The notes: generated by a model from the letters alone, not told the origin. Positions 19,770 through 28,320 are shown, numbered from the stretch's first letter. The stretch is 64,000 bases of DNA from Agrobacterium cucumeris (GCF_030036535.1 NZ_CP080388.1:930001-994000), one strand, 5' to 3'. Program-made: numbers and translations.

Positions 19770-19804
19770 AAAAAAAGCCGGCGGGATTGAGGGATCCCGC
19801 CGGC
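19770..19804 (-). terminator. Minus-strand terminator of the lipoprotein gene
   Basis: Stem GCCGGCGGGAT / ATCCCGCCGGC; on the minus strand it is followed by six or more T. It ends the 19904-20164 gene and sits back to back with the gap terminator. Confidence 0.85.
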
Positions 19805-19903
19805 GCCGATCCTGAAGCAAGGCGGGGACGCTTCGGATCGAAAACGGTCGCCGGCCGAAAAACTGGCCGTTCCCCAATACGACGGATGAGACAATCGCAT
19901 CCG

Positions 19904-20164
19904 TCATCTTTTATTGTTGATGATGACCGGGCCACGGTCGCCGGCATTGCTCCAGATCGTATCGAAAGTCTGCTGCCGCAGTTCGCTTTGCTGCATCGAA
20001 AGCTTCATCATGCAGTCTGCAAAATCACGCGAACCTTCAGGGTAACCAAATACCCGACAGCGTTCGCGTTGGGCGGCCATGTTTTCAGCTGTCTGCTCCG
20101 TGCTGGAGCAACCCGAAACAATCGAGCCTGCCGCCAGTAATATAATGATGGATATTCGTTTCAT
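19904..20164 (-). CDS. Small predicted lipoprotein, function unknown
   Basis: An 86-aa protein with a lipoprotein signal: hydrophobic IILLAAGSI, then lipobox VSGC with Cys19. The mature part is polar (GYPEGSRDFADCMMKLSMQQ) with two further Cys that could form a disulfide. I do not recognise a named family. It stands alone, convergent with gap. Confidence 0.75.
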   Translation of the reverse strand: MKRISIIILLAAGSIVSGCSSTEQTAENMAAQRERCRVFGYPEGSRDFADCMMKLSMQQSELRQQTFDTIWSNAGDRGPVIINNKR

Positions 20165-20585
20165 CCGATCGCTCCGGTAATGATGAAAAGCAATTCGGAG
20201 GTGACAACTAGCGCAGCTGGATTATCGCTATGTTACGTGAAAACACGGCTGACGAATCTATTTCGGCAATCTTCCTGTCCACCCCAAGCAAAAGCTTCAG
20301 ACGCAGAACAGACGTTGCTTCAAGCGGTGCACCTTCATCCGCTCGCCGAAAAAATTCCCATTTCCTGCCTTTGTCTGGTCCATTTTGAGACCGACAAGAA
20401 ACACAGGGACAACGGTCGTGCGCAATGCACTTCGGCCCTGCCGTATCATTCGATACACCCCGCCTTGCGTCGCCTTTCAACGCCAACAACTCAAGCGCTG
20501 ACAGACCGCAACCCGTGGCGCATTGGCTGCAGACGCGCAGAGCATTCATTGCGGCAGCCAACGCGGTTTGAATGAGGCGGTGGAC
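20165..20585. other. Gene-free stretch upstream of cvrA
   Basis: About 420 bp with no convincing gene: reading frames on both strands lack ribosome sites and protein-like composition. It presumably holds divergent promoters for the lipoprotein gene and the antiporter gene. I see no strong repeat or hairpin in it. Confidence 0.6.
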
Positions 20586-22451
20586 GTGGAATCATTTTAT
20601 CTTCTGTTGCTGGTGGCAACTGTTCTGGTTCTCGTCGCAGCCTTTTCCAGCCTCATCGCCTTCCGGTTCGGCGCGCCGCTGCTACTGCTCTTTCTGATGA
20701 TCGGCCTTGCCGCGGGCGTGGATGGCCTCGGCATCGAATTCACCAACAATCCGCTCGCCTATATGCTCGGCTCGCTTGTGCTTGCCGTCATCCTTTTCGA
20801 TTCCGGTTTTGGCACGTCGATACAATCCTTCCGGCTTTCGGCAGCACCCGCTGTCGCACTCGCCACAGTCGGCGTCATCCTTACTTCCGTCTTTTTCGCT
20901 GGCGCGGCCGCGCTGCTGCTCGGGCTTTCCTGGCTGGAGGGACTGTTGCTCGGCGCCATCGTCGCCTCCACGGATGCGGCGGCCGTATTCTTCCTGCTGC
21001 GCATCGGTGGCATTCACATCCGCGATCAGGTGCGCTCGACGCTGGAGGTGGAGTCCGGCACCAACGATCCCATGGCCATTTTTCTGACCGTCGCTCTGGT
21101 CGAAATCATTGCCAAGGGTCAGGGGCTGGCAGGCATAGACAGCGGTTTCCTGCTGCTGTTCATCGAAGAAATGGGCCTTGGGGTGATTTTCGGCCTGCTC
21201 GGCGGCCTCATGATAGCTACCGTGGTCAATCGCTTCGCAGCCGACCGCGGGTTGGCACCAATCTTCGTGCTGGCGCTGGCGCTGCTGGTCTTTTCCTTCA
21301 CCGGCGCAATCGGCGGCAGCGGATTTCTCGCCGTCTATGTGGCGGGCATCGTTGCCGGCAACCGCAGGATTTTCGCCAAGGAGACCATACGGCGTTTCCA
21401 TGAAGGGCTGACCTGGCTTGCGCAGATCATCATGTTCCTGATGCTCGGCCTTCTCGCCACGCCGTCACAATTTCCGGCAATCGCCATCCCGGCCGTGCTG
21501 CTGGCACTTTTCCTGATCTTCGTCGCCCGCCCGCTCGCAGTGTGGCTCAGCCTCATGCCCTTCAGCTATACCCAGCAGGAAACATCCTTCGTGGCATGGG
21601 TCGGCCTGCGCGGCGCGGTTTCCATCCTGCTTGCCATCATGCCCATTCTTGGCGGGCTGGATGATGCGCAGATCTATTTCAACGCCGCCTTCATCATCGT
21701 TCTGGTATCGCTCCTGGTGCAGGGCTGGACAATCAAGCCGGTGGCAACAAGGCTGGGGCTGATCGTGCCGCCACGCATGGGCGACGTCGACAAGCTGGAA
21801 GTGGACCTTCCCGGCACCGCCAATCACGAACTGATCTCCTACCGCGTCGCCAACGGCAGCGCCATCATGCAGGGCGAGCGAATTCCACGCTGGGCGATGC
21901 CTTCGCTGGTGGTGCGCGACGGCAAGTCGATCCGTTACCAATATGCCGGCCGGCTGCGGGAAAACGACCTAGTCTATCTTTTCATTGCACCCGGTTATTC
22001 GCGGCTGATCGACCGGCTGTTCGCCAGCGCCCTGCCGGTTGCCGATGACGATGCCGATTTCTTCGGCACCTTCCTTATCTCCCCCGCCCGACCGGCCAAG
22101 GAGCTGGATGCGGCCTATGGCCCCGGCCTTATTTCTCAGGCCGAACAGGCGATGAGCATTGCCGAATTGATCGAGGCGCGCCTTTCCGGAAAAGCCGATT
22201 ATGCCGACCGCGTCCGCCTCGGCTCCATTGTCCTCATCGTCCGGACGCTGGACGAACATGAGGCCATCACCGGCATCGGTATCTCACTGGAACCAGTCGA
22301 GCCGGCCACCAGCCTGCCGATCTTCATCAGCTTCGGCGAGATCATCCGCCGGGTGCGCGACCATCTGGCGCAACGGCGTCAATCGCGCTCCGGCAACGCT
22401 ATCGAAGACACTGCCGCACCTTCGAACGCCGTGAGAGAAAATGAGGGCTAA
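20586..22451 (+). CDS. cvrA: CPA1-family potassium/proton antiporter (NhaP2/CvrA type)
   Basis: About 621 aa. Twelve or so membrane segments occupy residues 1-390, including the ion-binding region [11 protein letters not shown] and [15 protein letters not shown] typical of NhaP2. They are followed by an RCK_C/TrkA_C-like domain and a CorC_HlyC-like C-terminal domain (about 530-605). It exports K+ for H+ in osmotic or pH stress by family role. The start is uncertain: GTG at 20586 has GAGG 9 bp upstream; GTG at 20580 is also possible. Confidence 0.9.
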   Translation: MESFYLLLLVATVLVLVAAFSSLIAFRFGAPLLLLFLMIGLAAGVDGLGIEFTNNPLAYMLGSLVLAVILFDSGFGTSIQSFRLSAAPAVALATVGVILTSVFFAGAAALLLGLSWLEGLLLGAIVASTDAAAVFFLLRIGGIHIRDQVRSTLEVESGTNDPMAIFLTVALVEIIAKGQGLAGIDSGFLLLFIEEMGLGVIFGLLGGLMIATVVNRFAADRGLAPIFVLALALLVFSFTGAIGGSGFLAVYVAGIVAGNRRIFAKETIRRFHEGLTWLAQIIMFLMLGLLATPSQFPAIAIPAVLLALFLIFVARPLAVWLSLMPFSYTQQETSFVAWVGLRGAVSILLAIMPILGGLDDAQIYFNAAFIIVLVSLLVQGWTIKPVATRLGLIVPPRMGDVDKLEVDLPGTANHELISYRVANGSAIMQGERIPRWAMPSLVVRDGKSIRYQYAGRLRENDLVYLFIAPGYSRLIDRLFASALPVADDDADFFGTFLISPARPAKELDAAYGPGLISQAEQAMSIAELIEARLSGKADYADRVRLGSIVLIVRTLDEHEAITGIGISLEPVEPATSLPIFISFGEIIRRVRDHLAQRRQSRSGNAIEDTAAPSNAVRENEG

Positions 22452-22518
22452 CCGGCTTGCGTCGGCAATCAGGCATAGTATGGTCCGTGCCGAACTCGCA
22501 ACAAATCAGGATCGACCC

Positions 22519-23721
22519 ATGCCCGCTTTCAAGACCATCGACGACCTTAACGACATTGCCGGAAAGCGCGTTCTCGTCCGCGTTGATCTCAACGTGCCGG
22601 TTGCGGATGGCAAAGTGACGGACGCGACCCGTATCGAGCGGGTTGCACCGACCATTCTGGAACTGTCCGGCAAGGGCGCGAAAGTCATCCTGCTTGCCCA
22701 TTTCGGCCGGCCGAAGGGCGAACCGGTGGCCGACATGTCGCTGTCGCAGATCGTCCCGACCGTCAAGGAAGTGCTGGATCACGCCGTTTCCTTCGCAGCC
22801 GATTGCATTGGTGCTCCGGCAGCCGATGCGGTCGCGAAGATGAATGATGGCGATATCCTGCTTCTGGAAAACACCCGCTTCCACAAGGGCGAAGAAAAGA
22901 ACGATCCGGCATTCGTCGAGGCACTGGCCGCCAATGGCGATATCTATGTGAATGACGCCTTCTCCGCCGCTCACCGCGCCCATGCCTCCACCGAGGGCCT
23001 GGCGCGCCACCTGCCCGCCTATGCCGGCCGCACCATGCAGGCCGAGCTTGAGGCGCTGGAAAAAGGCCTTGGCCAGCCGGTCCGTCCGGTGGTCGCCATC
23101 GTCGGCGGCGCCAAGGTGTCGAGCAAGATCGATCTCCTGATGAACCTCGTCAAGAAGGTCGATGCGCTCGTCATCGGCGGTGGCATGGCCAACACCTTTC
23201 TTGCCGCCCGCGGTGCGCAGGTCGGTAAATCGCTGTGCGAACACGATCTGGCGGAAACCGCAAAACAGATCATGATCGAGGCCGCGACATCCGGCTGCGC
23301 GATCGTCCTTCCGGAAGATGGCGTGGTGGCCCGCGAGTTCAAGGCCGGTGCGGCCAATGAAACGGTCGATATCAACGCCATCCCCGCTGACGCCATGGTT
23401 CTCGATGTCGGGCCAAAATCGGTTGAAAGCATCAAGGCCTGGATTTCCCGCGCGGAAACACTCGTCTGGAATGGCCCGCTCGGCGCCTTTGAAATCGAGC
23501 CTTTCGATGCGGCGACCGTTGCAGCGGCAAAACACGCCGCCGAATGCACGAAATCGGGCAAACTCGTTTCCGTCGCCGGCGGCGGCGATACGGTCGCGGC
23601 GCTCAACCATGCCGGTGTTTCCGACGATTTCACCTATATCTCGACGGCAGGCGGCGCCTTCCTTGAATGGATGGAAGGCAAGGAATTGCCGGGCGTTGCC
23701 ATCCTGACCGCTGCCAAGTAA
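22519..23721 (+). CDS. pgk: Phosphoglycerate kinase
   Basis: Glycolytic/gluconeogenic kinase, 400 aa. The N-terminal signature [12 protein letters not shown] is near residue 15-26, HFGRPKGEP near 63-71, [13 protein letters not shown] near 117-129, [10 protein letters not shown] in the second domain and [11 protein letters not shown] near the C-terminus. The frame extends 26 codons upstream into the end of cvrA, but the ATG at 22519 with AGGATC before it gives the family N-terminus. Confidence 0.97.
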   Translation: MPAFKTIDDLNDIAGKRVLVRVDLNVPVADGKVTDATRIERVAPTILELSGKGAKVILLAHFGRPKGEPVADMSLSQIVPTVKEVLDHAVSFAADCIGAPAADAVAKMNDGDILLLENTRFHKGEEKNDPAFVEALAANGDIYVNDAFSAAHRAHASTEGLARHLPAYAGRTMQAELEALEKGLGQPVRPVVAIVGGAKVSSKIDLLMNLVKKVDALVIGGGMANTFLAARGAQVGKSLCEHDLAETAKQIMIEAATSGCAIVLPEDGVVAREFKAGAANETVDINAIPADAMVLDVGPKSVESIKAWISRAETLVWNGPLGAFEIEPFDAATVAAAKHAAECTKSGKLVSVAGGGDTVAALNHAGVSDDFTYISTAGGAFLEWMEGKELPGVAILTAAK

Positions 23722-23744
23722 ACTCATTTCACTTGCCTGACACG

Positions 23745-23782
23745 AGGCCGGACAAGCCCTGCTTGCCCGGCCTTGTTTTTTG
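23745..23782 (+). terminator. Rho-independent terminator after pgk
   Basis: Stem AGGCCGG-CAAG / CTTG-CCGGCCT with one unpaired base on each side, followed by TGTTTTTT. Confidence 0.88.
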
Positions 23783-23809
23783 GTAAGTGCACATGGGAGG
23801 AAAAGTTTC

Positions 23810-23836
23810 AAACGATTGAAATCATTTCAATCGTTT
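23810..23836. promoter_or_regulatory. 27-bp perfect palindrome upstream of fda, probable operator
   Basis: Arms AAACGATTGAAAT and ATTTCAATCGTTT around a single central C; a further TTTCAA is present just upstream and TTTCAAT overlaps the right side. It lies 77 bp ahead of the fda start codon, in the promoter region and downstream of the pgk terminator. The A/T-rich symmetrical form suits a LacI- or GntR-type repressor; the regulator is not identified. Confidence 0.75.
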
Positions 23837-23912
23837 CAATGAGTTAGCGTGCCATTTCCCTGCCCTGGAACTTCTGTTATCGGGAATTTATTGTGCCTTG
23901 GGAGAATAGCAA

Positions 23913-24938
23913 ATGACCGAACGTCTCGAAGACATTGCAATCAAAATGGTCGCCGACGGCAAGGGCCTGCTCGCCGCCGACGAATCCACAGGAACGATCA
24001 AAAAGCGTTTCGACAGCATTAATCTGGAGTCCACCGAGACCGCCCGCCGCGACTATCGCGAGATGCTGTTCCGCTCCGACGACGCCATGAAGAAATACAT
24101 CTCCGGCGTCATTCTCTATGAAGAAACCCTGTTCCAGAAGGCTGCCGATGGCACGCCTTTCGTTGACATCATCAAGGCCGCCGGCAGCCTGCCGGGCATC
24201 AAGGTGGATATCGGTGCAAAGCCGATGGCTTACCACCCGCATGAATTCATCACCGAAGGCCTCGACGGTCTTTATGAGCGTCTGCGCAAGTACCACGAGG
24301 CCGGTGCCCGTTTCGCCAAGTGGCGTGGCGTCATCACCATCGGTGAGCAGCGTCCGAGCTGGGGTTCGATCAAGGCTAACTCCCAGTCGCTCGCCCGTTA
24401 CGCCGCTCTCTGCCAGCAAGCGGATATCGTGCCGATCGTGGAGCCTGAAGTGCTGATGGACGGCGAACCCGGCACGCACGACATCGATCGCTGTGCGGAA
24501 GTCACGCAATGGGTCCTCCAGACCGTGTTCGCGGATCTGTTCGACGCCCGCGTCAACCTTGAAGGCATGATCCTCAAGCCGAACATGATCATCGATGGCA
24601 AGAAGGCCCGCAAGGCTTCGGTCGAGGAAGTGGCGGAAAAGACCGTAAAGGTTCTGAAGGCCACCGTGCCTTCCGCCGTTCCGGGCATCGCCTTCCTTTC
24701 CGGCGGCCAGTCCTCCGAAGAAGCGACCGCGCATCTCTCCGCCATGAATTCCGGTTACGACCTGCCCTGGTCGCTGACCTATTCGTATGGCCGCGCGCTC
24801 CAGGACACCGCACTCAAGACTTGGGGCGGCAAGCAGGAGAATGTCGCTGCCGGCCAGCGCGCCTTCACGCACCGCGCTGCCATGAACAGCCTTGCCGCCA
24901 AGGGCAACTGGAAACTGGAACTCGAAAAGGCCGCATAA
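23913..24938 (+). CDS. fda: Class I fructose-bisphosphate aldolase
   Basis: Schiff-base (metal-independent) aldolase, 341 aa, of the type more often seen in eukaryotes and some rhizobia. Landmarks are GKGLLAADESTGTIKKRF (about 19-36), KWRGVITIG, the Schiff-base Lys222 in EGMILKPNMI and LSGGQSSEEATAHL. It cleaves fructose 1,6-bisphosphate to triose phosphates. It is monocistronic: the pgk terminator and a palindromic operator lie upstream and a terminator downstream. Confidence 0.96.
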   Translation: MTERLEDIAIKMVADGKGLLAADESTGTIKKRFDSINLESTETARRDYREMLFRSDDAMKKYISGVILYEETLFQKAADGTPFVDIIKAAGSLPGIKVDIGAKPMAYHPHEFITEGLDGLYERLRKYHEAGARFAKWRGVITIGEQRPSWGSIKANSQSLARYAALCQQADIVPIVEPEVLMDGEPGTHDIDRCAEVTQWVLQTVFADLFDARVNLEGMILKPNMIIDGKKARKASVEEVAEKTVKVLKATVPSAVPGIAFLSGGQSSEEATAHLSAMNSGYDLPWSLTYSYGRALQDTALKTWGGKQENVAAGQRAFTHRAAMNSLAAKGNWKLELEKAA

Positions 24939-24966
24939 GGCCCTTCGACATGCAGTCAAAATAATC

Positions 24967-24996
24967 AAAGCCGCCCCGCTGGGCGGCTTTTGCTTT
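24967..24996. terminator. Bidirectional terminator between fda and the 51-aa gene
   Basis: Stem AAAGCCGCCC / GGGCGGCTTT with loop CGCT; plus strand continues TTTTGCTTT, minus strand TTTGATTATTTT. Confidence 0.88.
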
Positions 24997-25150
24997 ACGG
25001 ACGCAGCAAAAGCGTCGCCGACCAGATGACAAAGGCGGCCACCGCGATCTTCCAGCAATCGCCTCTTTTCTTAAGGCCCGGCAGACCCAGAGGCCGGATG
25101 ATCTGGACCACCATCGCCAGCAGTAAAAAAAGCCCGATCGCCTTTGTCAT
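24995..25150 (-). CDS. 51-aa hydrophobic membrane protein, function unknown
   Basis: Too short for most ORF callers. It reads MTKAIGLFLLLAMVV, then IRPLGLPGLKKRGDCWK, then IAVAAFVIWSATLLLRP and TAA. Two hydrophobic helices (about 5-17 and 35-49) flank a basic loop holding one Cys. The stop overlaps the terminator that follows fda, and the gene is divergent from the MFS transporter. Codon use is normal for the window (GCG, CTG, ATC rich). I do not recognise a family. Confidence 0.65.
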   Translation of the reverse strand: MTKAIGLFLLLAMVVQIIRPLGLPGLKKRGDCWKIAVAAFVIWSATLLLRP

Positions 25151-25286
25151 TTATTGAGCCTTTTCTTTATTTCTGCATCGTCACAGGCTGGACATTTTTA
25201 CCGTTCACCAGAAGAGTGCAACTCATTCGGGTAATCCCGTTCTATGGCCTGTCCGACCGTCCGTCCGAACGCATGAGAGTGTCTTC

Positions 25287-26576
25287 ATGAGCAGAAATCT
25301 TCTACCCGTATTCGCTCTTTTATCCAGCACTCTGTTTCTTTTTCTCGGGAACGGCCTTCAGGGCCTCGTGCTGCCGGTTCGCGGTTCGGCGGAAGGTTAC
25401 TCCAATGAAATCCTGGGCTTTCTCGGCACCTCCTGGGCGGCCGGCTTCGTCATCGGCTGTTTCGTGGCGCCCGCCATCGTTCGCCGTGCAGGCCATGTGA
25501 GGGCCTTTGGCTCCTTCGTTGCGCTGATCTGCCTGACGGTGCTGATGACCGGCCTGATCGTCGATGATGTCTGGTGGATTGCCCTGCGCGCACTTACCGG
25601 CTTCTGCACCGCCGGCACCTCGATGATCATCGAAAGCTGGCTTAACGAGCGCGCCACCAATGAGAGCCGCGGCATGATCTTTTCGCTCTATATCGCCATT
25701 ACGCTGCTCGGCGTCGTGGCAGGGCAGATGATCGTGCCGATGGGCGACATCAGCAATACCTCGCTGTTCATGATCTGCGGCATCATCTATTGCATCGCCA
25801 TTCTGCCAGCCACGCTTTCCAAGGCGGCAAGCCCCCAACCCTTGCAGAAGGTCAGTCTGGATTTACCGGCGCTCTACCGCAATTCACCGGTCTCTTTCGT
25901 CGGCATTCTGATGATCGGCATCGCCAACGGCGCTTATGGTACGCTTGGCGCTGTCTTCGGCGCACGGGCCGGCCTTGACCCGACCATGATCGCCATCATG
26001 GTCTCCGTCACCATTTTCGTCGGCGCGCTGGCGCAGTTTCCGGCGGGTCGCCTCTCTGACCGGATAGATCGCCGTTACGTACTGGCCGGGTTGGCCGGGC
26101 TCGGCGCGGTCGCGGGCCTTGCCGTCGCGGCGGTGCAACCCCATGATGTCTATGTACTGATTGCCATGATCGCCGTTTATGGTGCCGCTGCCAACGCGCT
26201 CTATCCCATTGCCGTCGCGCACGCCAACGACTATGCCGCCTCGGAAGACTTCGTGAAGGTCTCCGGCGGGTTGTTGCTGCTTTACGGCATCGGCACCATT
26301 ATCGGCCCGACACTCGGCGGCGCGGTCATGACCTATTCCGGTCCCTATGCCCTGTTTCTGGTCACGGCCGTGGCCCACGTGCTGATCACAGCATATGCCA
26401 TCATCAGAAGCCGTCAGCGCGCCGCCCTTTCAACCGACGAGAAAGACAATTTCTCGACGATGATGCCAACCACACCTTCACCGCTTGTTACGCCGGAAAG
26501 TATTGCGCTTGACCCGCGCGCGCCGCAATATTCCGAAGACGATGGCGACTATGTGGAAAAAGGAGCAGGCATATGA
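25287..26576 (+). CDS. MFS transporter (YcaD-like)
   Basis: A 429-aa major facilitator with twelve predicted membrane segments spanning about 5-385 and the cytoplasmic loop GRLSDRIDRRYVLAG between segments 8 and 9 (about 253-267). IIESWLNERATNESRG is typical of the YcaD group. The C-terminal 45 residues are polar. Substrate is unknown. Its stop overlaps the DUF1192 gene by 4 bp. Confidence 0.88.
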   Translation: MSRNLLPVFALLSSTLFLFLGNGLQGLVLPVRGSAEGYSNEILGFLGTSWAAGFVIGCFVAPAIVRRAGHVRAFGSFVALICLTVLMTGLIVDDVWWIALRALTGFCTAGTSMIIESWLNERATNESRGMIFSLYIAITLLGVVAGQMIVPMGDISNTSLFMICGIIYCIAILPATLSKAASPQPLQKVSLDLPALYRNSPVSFVGILMIGIANGAYGTLGAVFGARAGLDPTMIAIMVSVTIFVGALAQFPAGRLSDRIDRRYVLAGLAGLGAVAGLAVAAVQPHDVYVLIAMIAVYGAAANALYPIAVAHANDYAASEDFVKVSGGLLLLYGIGTIIGPTLGGAVMTYSGPYALFLVTAVAHVLITAYAIIRSRQRAALSTDEKDNFSTMMPTTPSPLVTPESIALDPRAPQYSEDDGDYVEKGAGI

Positions 26577-26764
26577 GCCTCTTTGACGATGACCGCCCGC
26601 AAAAACCCGTGGCGCATGAGATCGGCAGCGATCTCAGCCTTCTTTCAGTCGATGAGCTGAGTAGCCGTATCGATCTTCTGCAGGCCGAAATCACCCGGCT
26701 GGAGGAGGAGAGGACCCGAAAATCCGCCGGCCGACTGGCGGCGGAAAACCTCTTCCGATCCTGA
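26573..26764 (+). CDS. DUF1192 small protein
   Basis: A 63-aa acidic, helical protein (MSLFDDDRPQKP, then LSVDELSSRIDLLQAEITRL) of the alphaproteobacterial DUF1192 family. The second half should be a coiled coil. Function is unknown. It is coupled to the MFS gene by an ATGA overlap. Confidence 0.85.
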   Translation: MSLFDDDRPQKPVAHEIGSDLSLLSVDELSSRIDLLQAEITRLEEERTRKSAGRLAAENLFRS

Positions 26765-26865
26765 CAGAAATTAAAGAAAAACCCGCAGTCAATGCCCTTC
26801 GGCGGCAAGCTGCAGCGTTGATGGTAAACGGGAATGAATATTCTGGCGCAGTCTTTCGTTTACCA

Positions 26866-26880
26866 TTAACCAAAAATTAA
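26866..26880 (+). promoter_or_regulatory. CtrA-type binding site (TTAA-N7-TTAA), copy 1
   Basis: TTAACCAAAAATTAA, an exact TTAA-N7-TTAA match to the binding motif of the cell-cycle regulator CtrA, preceded by CATTAACC. It is about 25-40 bp ahead of the proposed start of the small RNA, where CtrA usually overlaps the -35 region. Confidence 0.6.
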
Positions 26881-26903
26881 GCTTTCTGAGAGATTACTAT
26901 ACA

Positions 26904-27004
26904 TGTCCAGTTCTTCTGGACCTCAGGCATCTTCTCCATACGGCGAATTGGTCTGATTTTTCTCCCTGTTTTACCTTGAGAGCCGCTTTCGCGGCTCTTT
27001 TTTT
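26904..27004 (+). ncRNA. Probable small regulatory RNA
   Basis: About 100 nt ending at a strong terminator with no open gene upstream in that direction other than DUF1192 (stop at 26764). It has a 5' hairpin TCCAG-TTCTT-CTGGA, single-stranded pyrimidine motifs ATCTTCTCC and TTTCTCCCTG that could pair with ribosome sites, and a terminator stem with T run, the layout of trans-acting rhizobial sRNAs. A TATACA-like -10 is near 26898. The start is estimated. It could instead be the 3' end of the DUF1192 transcript. Confidence 0.5.
26978..27004 (+). terminator. Rho-independent terminator
   Basis: Stem AGAGCCGC / GCGGCTCT with loop TTTC followed by six T, 215 bp downstream of DUF1192. Confidence 0.92.
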
Positions 27005-27036
27005 ACCGCGCACCGGTTTCGGTAAAACTGTGGGTA

Positions 27037-27051
27037 TTAACCCTTCTTTAA
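27037..27051 (+). promoter_or_regulatory. CtrA-type binding site (TTAA-N7-TTAA), copy 2
   Basis: TTAACCCTTCTTTAA, an exact TTAA-N7-TTAA match, 117 bp ahead of the DUF1465 start codon and downstream of the sRNA terminator, so it would belong to the DUF1465 promoter. Confidence 0.6.
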
Positions 27052-27167
27052 TAATTGCCTTGCGCATTTCGGGTAAAGATACCATCCTGAAAACACTAAA
27101 AGGCCGGAACAAAACATCCGAGTCTTCGTTGCCTGACAGTGTGGTGCGTGAGCAGGGATTTAAAGAA

Positions 27168-27683
27168 ATGTCGGAACAGGTTTTAAATACCATAAGCTTT
27201 GCGGGGCGCGCTGCTGCTTCCAACCAGTTCAAAACCCTCTATACTGAGGGCATGACTTTGGTTGAGGAAACGGCAAGCTATCTCGATGGCGCCGGCCGCG
27301 TTGCCTCGAAGGTTCTGCCGCGCATGGCATCGGTCCTTTACGCAGCAGAATCGATGCGTCTCACCACCCGCCTGATGCAGATGGCCTCCTGGCTGCTTCT
27401 GCAGCGCGCCGTCAACAATGGCGAAATGACGCGGGACCAGGTTCTGAGCGAAAAGAGCAAGGTGCGTCTCGACAGCTTCAATGTCGACCGCAATGCGCCG
27501 GGCTGGAACGACCTGCCGGAATCTTTCCGTGACCTCATCGAACGGTCGCTGCGTCTCCAGAACCGCATCGCCCTTCTCGACCGCGAAATATACCGTCCGT
27601 CCGAAGCCACCAAGGTGCCGGACAATGAAAACAGCGTGCAGGCGCAGCTCAATCTCCTGCGCACGGCTTTCTCCATCAACTGA
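27168..27683 (+). CDS. DUF1465 protein, alphaproteobacterial, function unknown
   Basis: A 171-aa helical protein of the DUF1465 family, found almost only in alphaproteobacteria. From the chosen ATG it reads MSEQVLNTISFAGRAA; LTTRLMQMASWLLLQRAV and a C-terminal helical tail with AQLNLLRTAFS follow. The upstream in-frame extension crosses the promoter region and is rejected. A CtrA-type box lies upstream, which suggests cell-cycle control. Two terminators follow. Confidence 0.82.
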   Translation: MSEQVLNTISFAGRAAASNQFKTLYTEGMTLVEETASYLDGAGRVASKVLPRMASVLYAAESMRLTTRLMQMASWLLLQRAVNNGEMTRDQVLSEKSKVRLDSFNVDRNAPGWNDLPESFRDLIERSLRLQNRIALLDREIYRPSEATKVPDNENSVQAQLNLLRTAFSIN

Positions 27684-27711
27684 GAAAAGACGACCTTATC
27701 CGGACAATTTG

Positions 27712-27745
27712 AAAAGCAGGCTCATCGGCCTGCTTTTTTGTTTTG
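27712..27745 (+). terminator. Rho-independent terminator after the DUF1465 gene
   Basis: Stem AAAAGCAGGC / GCCTGCTTTT with loop TCATCG, then TTGTTTT. Confidence 0.9.
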
Positions 27746-27785
27746 GTATTATGTCGAGTGAACGCCACCACCAAAACAGGGCAAC

Positions 27786-27815
27786 AAAAAAGCCCGGCAA
27801 AACCGGGCTTTTTTT
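27786..27815. terminator. Bidirectional terminator between DUF1465 gene and rpmE
   Basis: Stem AAAAAAGCCCGG / CCGGGCTTTTTT with loop CAAAA; A and T runs on both sides serve both strands. Confidence 0.9.
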
Positions 27816-27838
27816 AAAACGATCCGTCCGCAAGTGGA

Positions 27839-28060
27839 TCAGAGGCCAAGGCCGCCGAAACGCTTGTTGAACTTGGAAACGCGACCACCGCGGTCCATAA
27901 GCTGCTGGTTGCCGCCCGTCCATGCCGGATGGGACTTGGGGTCGATTTCAAGGTTCATGACAGCGCCTTCCGAACCCCAGGTGGAGCGGGTTTCGTATTC
28001 GGTGCCATCGGTCATGACCACCTTGATCGTGTGGTAAGCGGGATGGATATCAGCCTTCAT
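27839..28060 (-). CDS. rpmE: Ribosomal protein bL31, zinc-free form
   Basis: A 73-aa large-subunit protein beginning [19 protein letters not shown]. It contains no Cys at all, so it is the zinc-independent form of bL31. The upstream extension of the frame is rejected because the ATG at 28060 gives the exact family N-terminus. A bidirectional terminator follows. Its 5' region carries a 10-bp inverted repeat (28131-28160). Confidence 0.96.
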   Translation of the reverse strand: MKADIHPAYHTIKVVMTDGTEYETRSTWGSEGAVMNLEIDPKSHPAWTGGNQQLMDRGGRVSKFNKRFGGLGL

Positions 28061-28130
28061 GACAATCTTCCTGGTTAAGTGACGTGCGGTCCATTGCCGC
28101 AATTGCGTCAATTGAGCCATTTCAATAAAT

Positions 28131-28160
28131 GAAGCCATAGACCAGATGGGCTATGGCTTC
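28131..28160. repeat. Perfect 10-bp inverted repeat between rpmE and the ABC exporter gene
   Basis: Arms GAAGCCATAG and CTATGGCTTC around a 10-bp centre, 71 bp upstream of the rpmE start on the minus strand and 161 bp upstream of the ABC exporter start. It could be an rpmE leader hairpin or an operator. Confidence 0.6.
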
Positions 28161-28320
28161 CCAATTCGATGCGGAGCCTATACATGAAGGTCGCCGAGAT
28201 AACAAGAGCCTGCCATACCCTTGTGAAAGGAGATGGCCGCCAGGGCAGGAATTTTACCGCACGCCGGAAATCTTCTCCCTAAATGGCCGAAAATGGCATG
28301 GAACGAGGAGCATCAGGCAC

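Larger units (their letters stand above)
26765..27167. other. 400-bp regulatory intergenic region before the DUF1465 gene
   Basis: AT-richer than its surroundings and without a credible protein gene. It holds two full TTAA-N7-TTAA sites, an intrinsic terminator at 26978-27004, and between the first site and the terminator a sequence that looks like a small RNA (each listed separately). Confidence 0.7.

Noticed and set aside
20208..20561. A 117-codon minus-strand frame upstream of cvrA
   Set aside because: It has no ribosome site, an irregular residue make-up and no recognisable features; it is probably non-coding.
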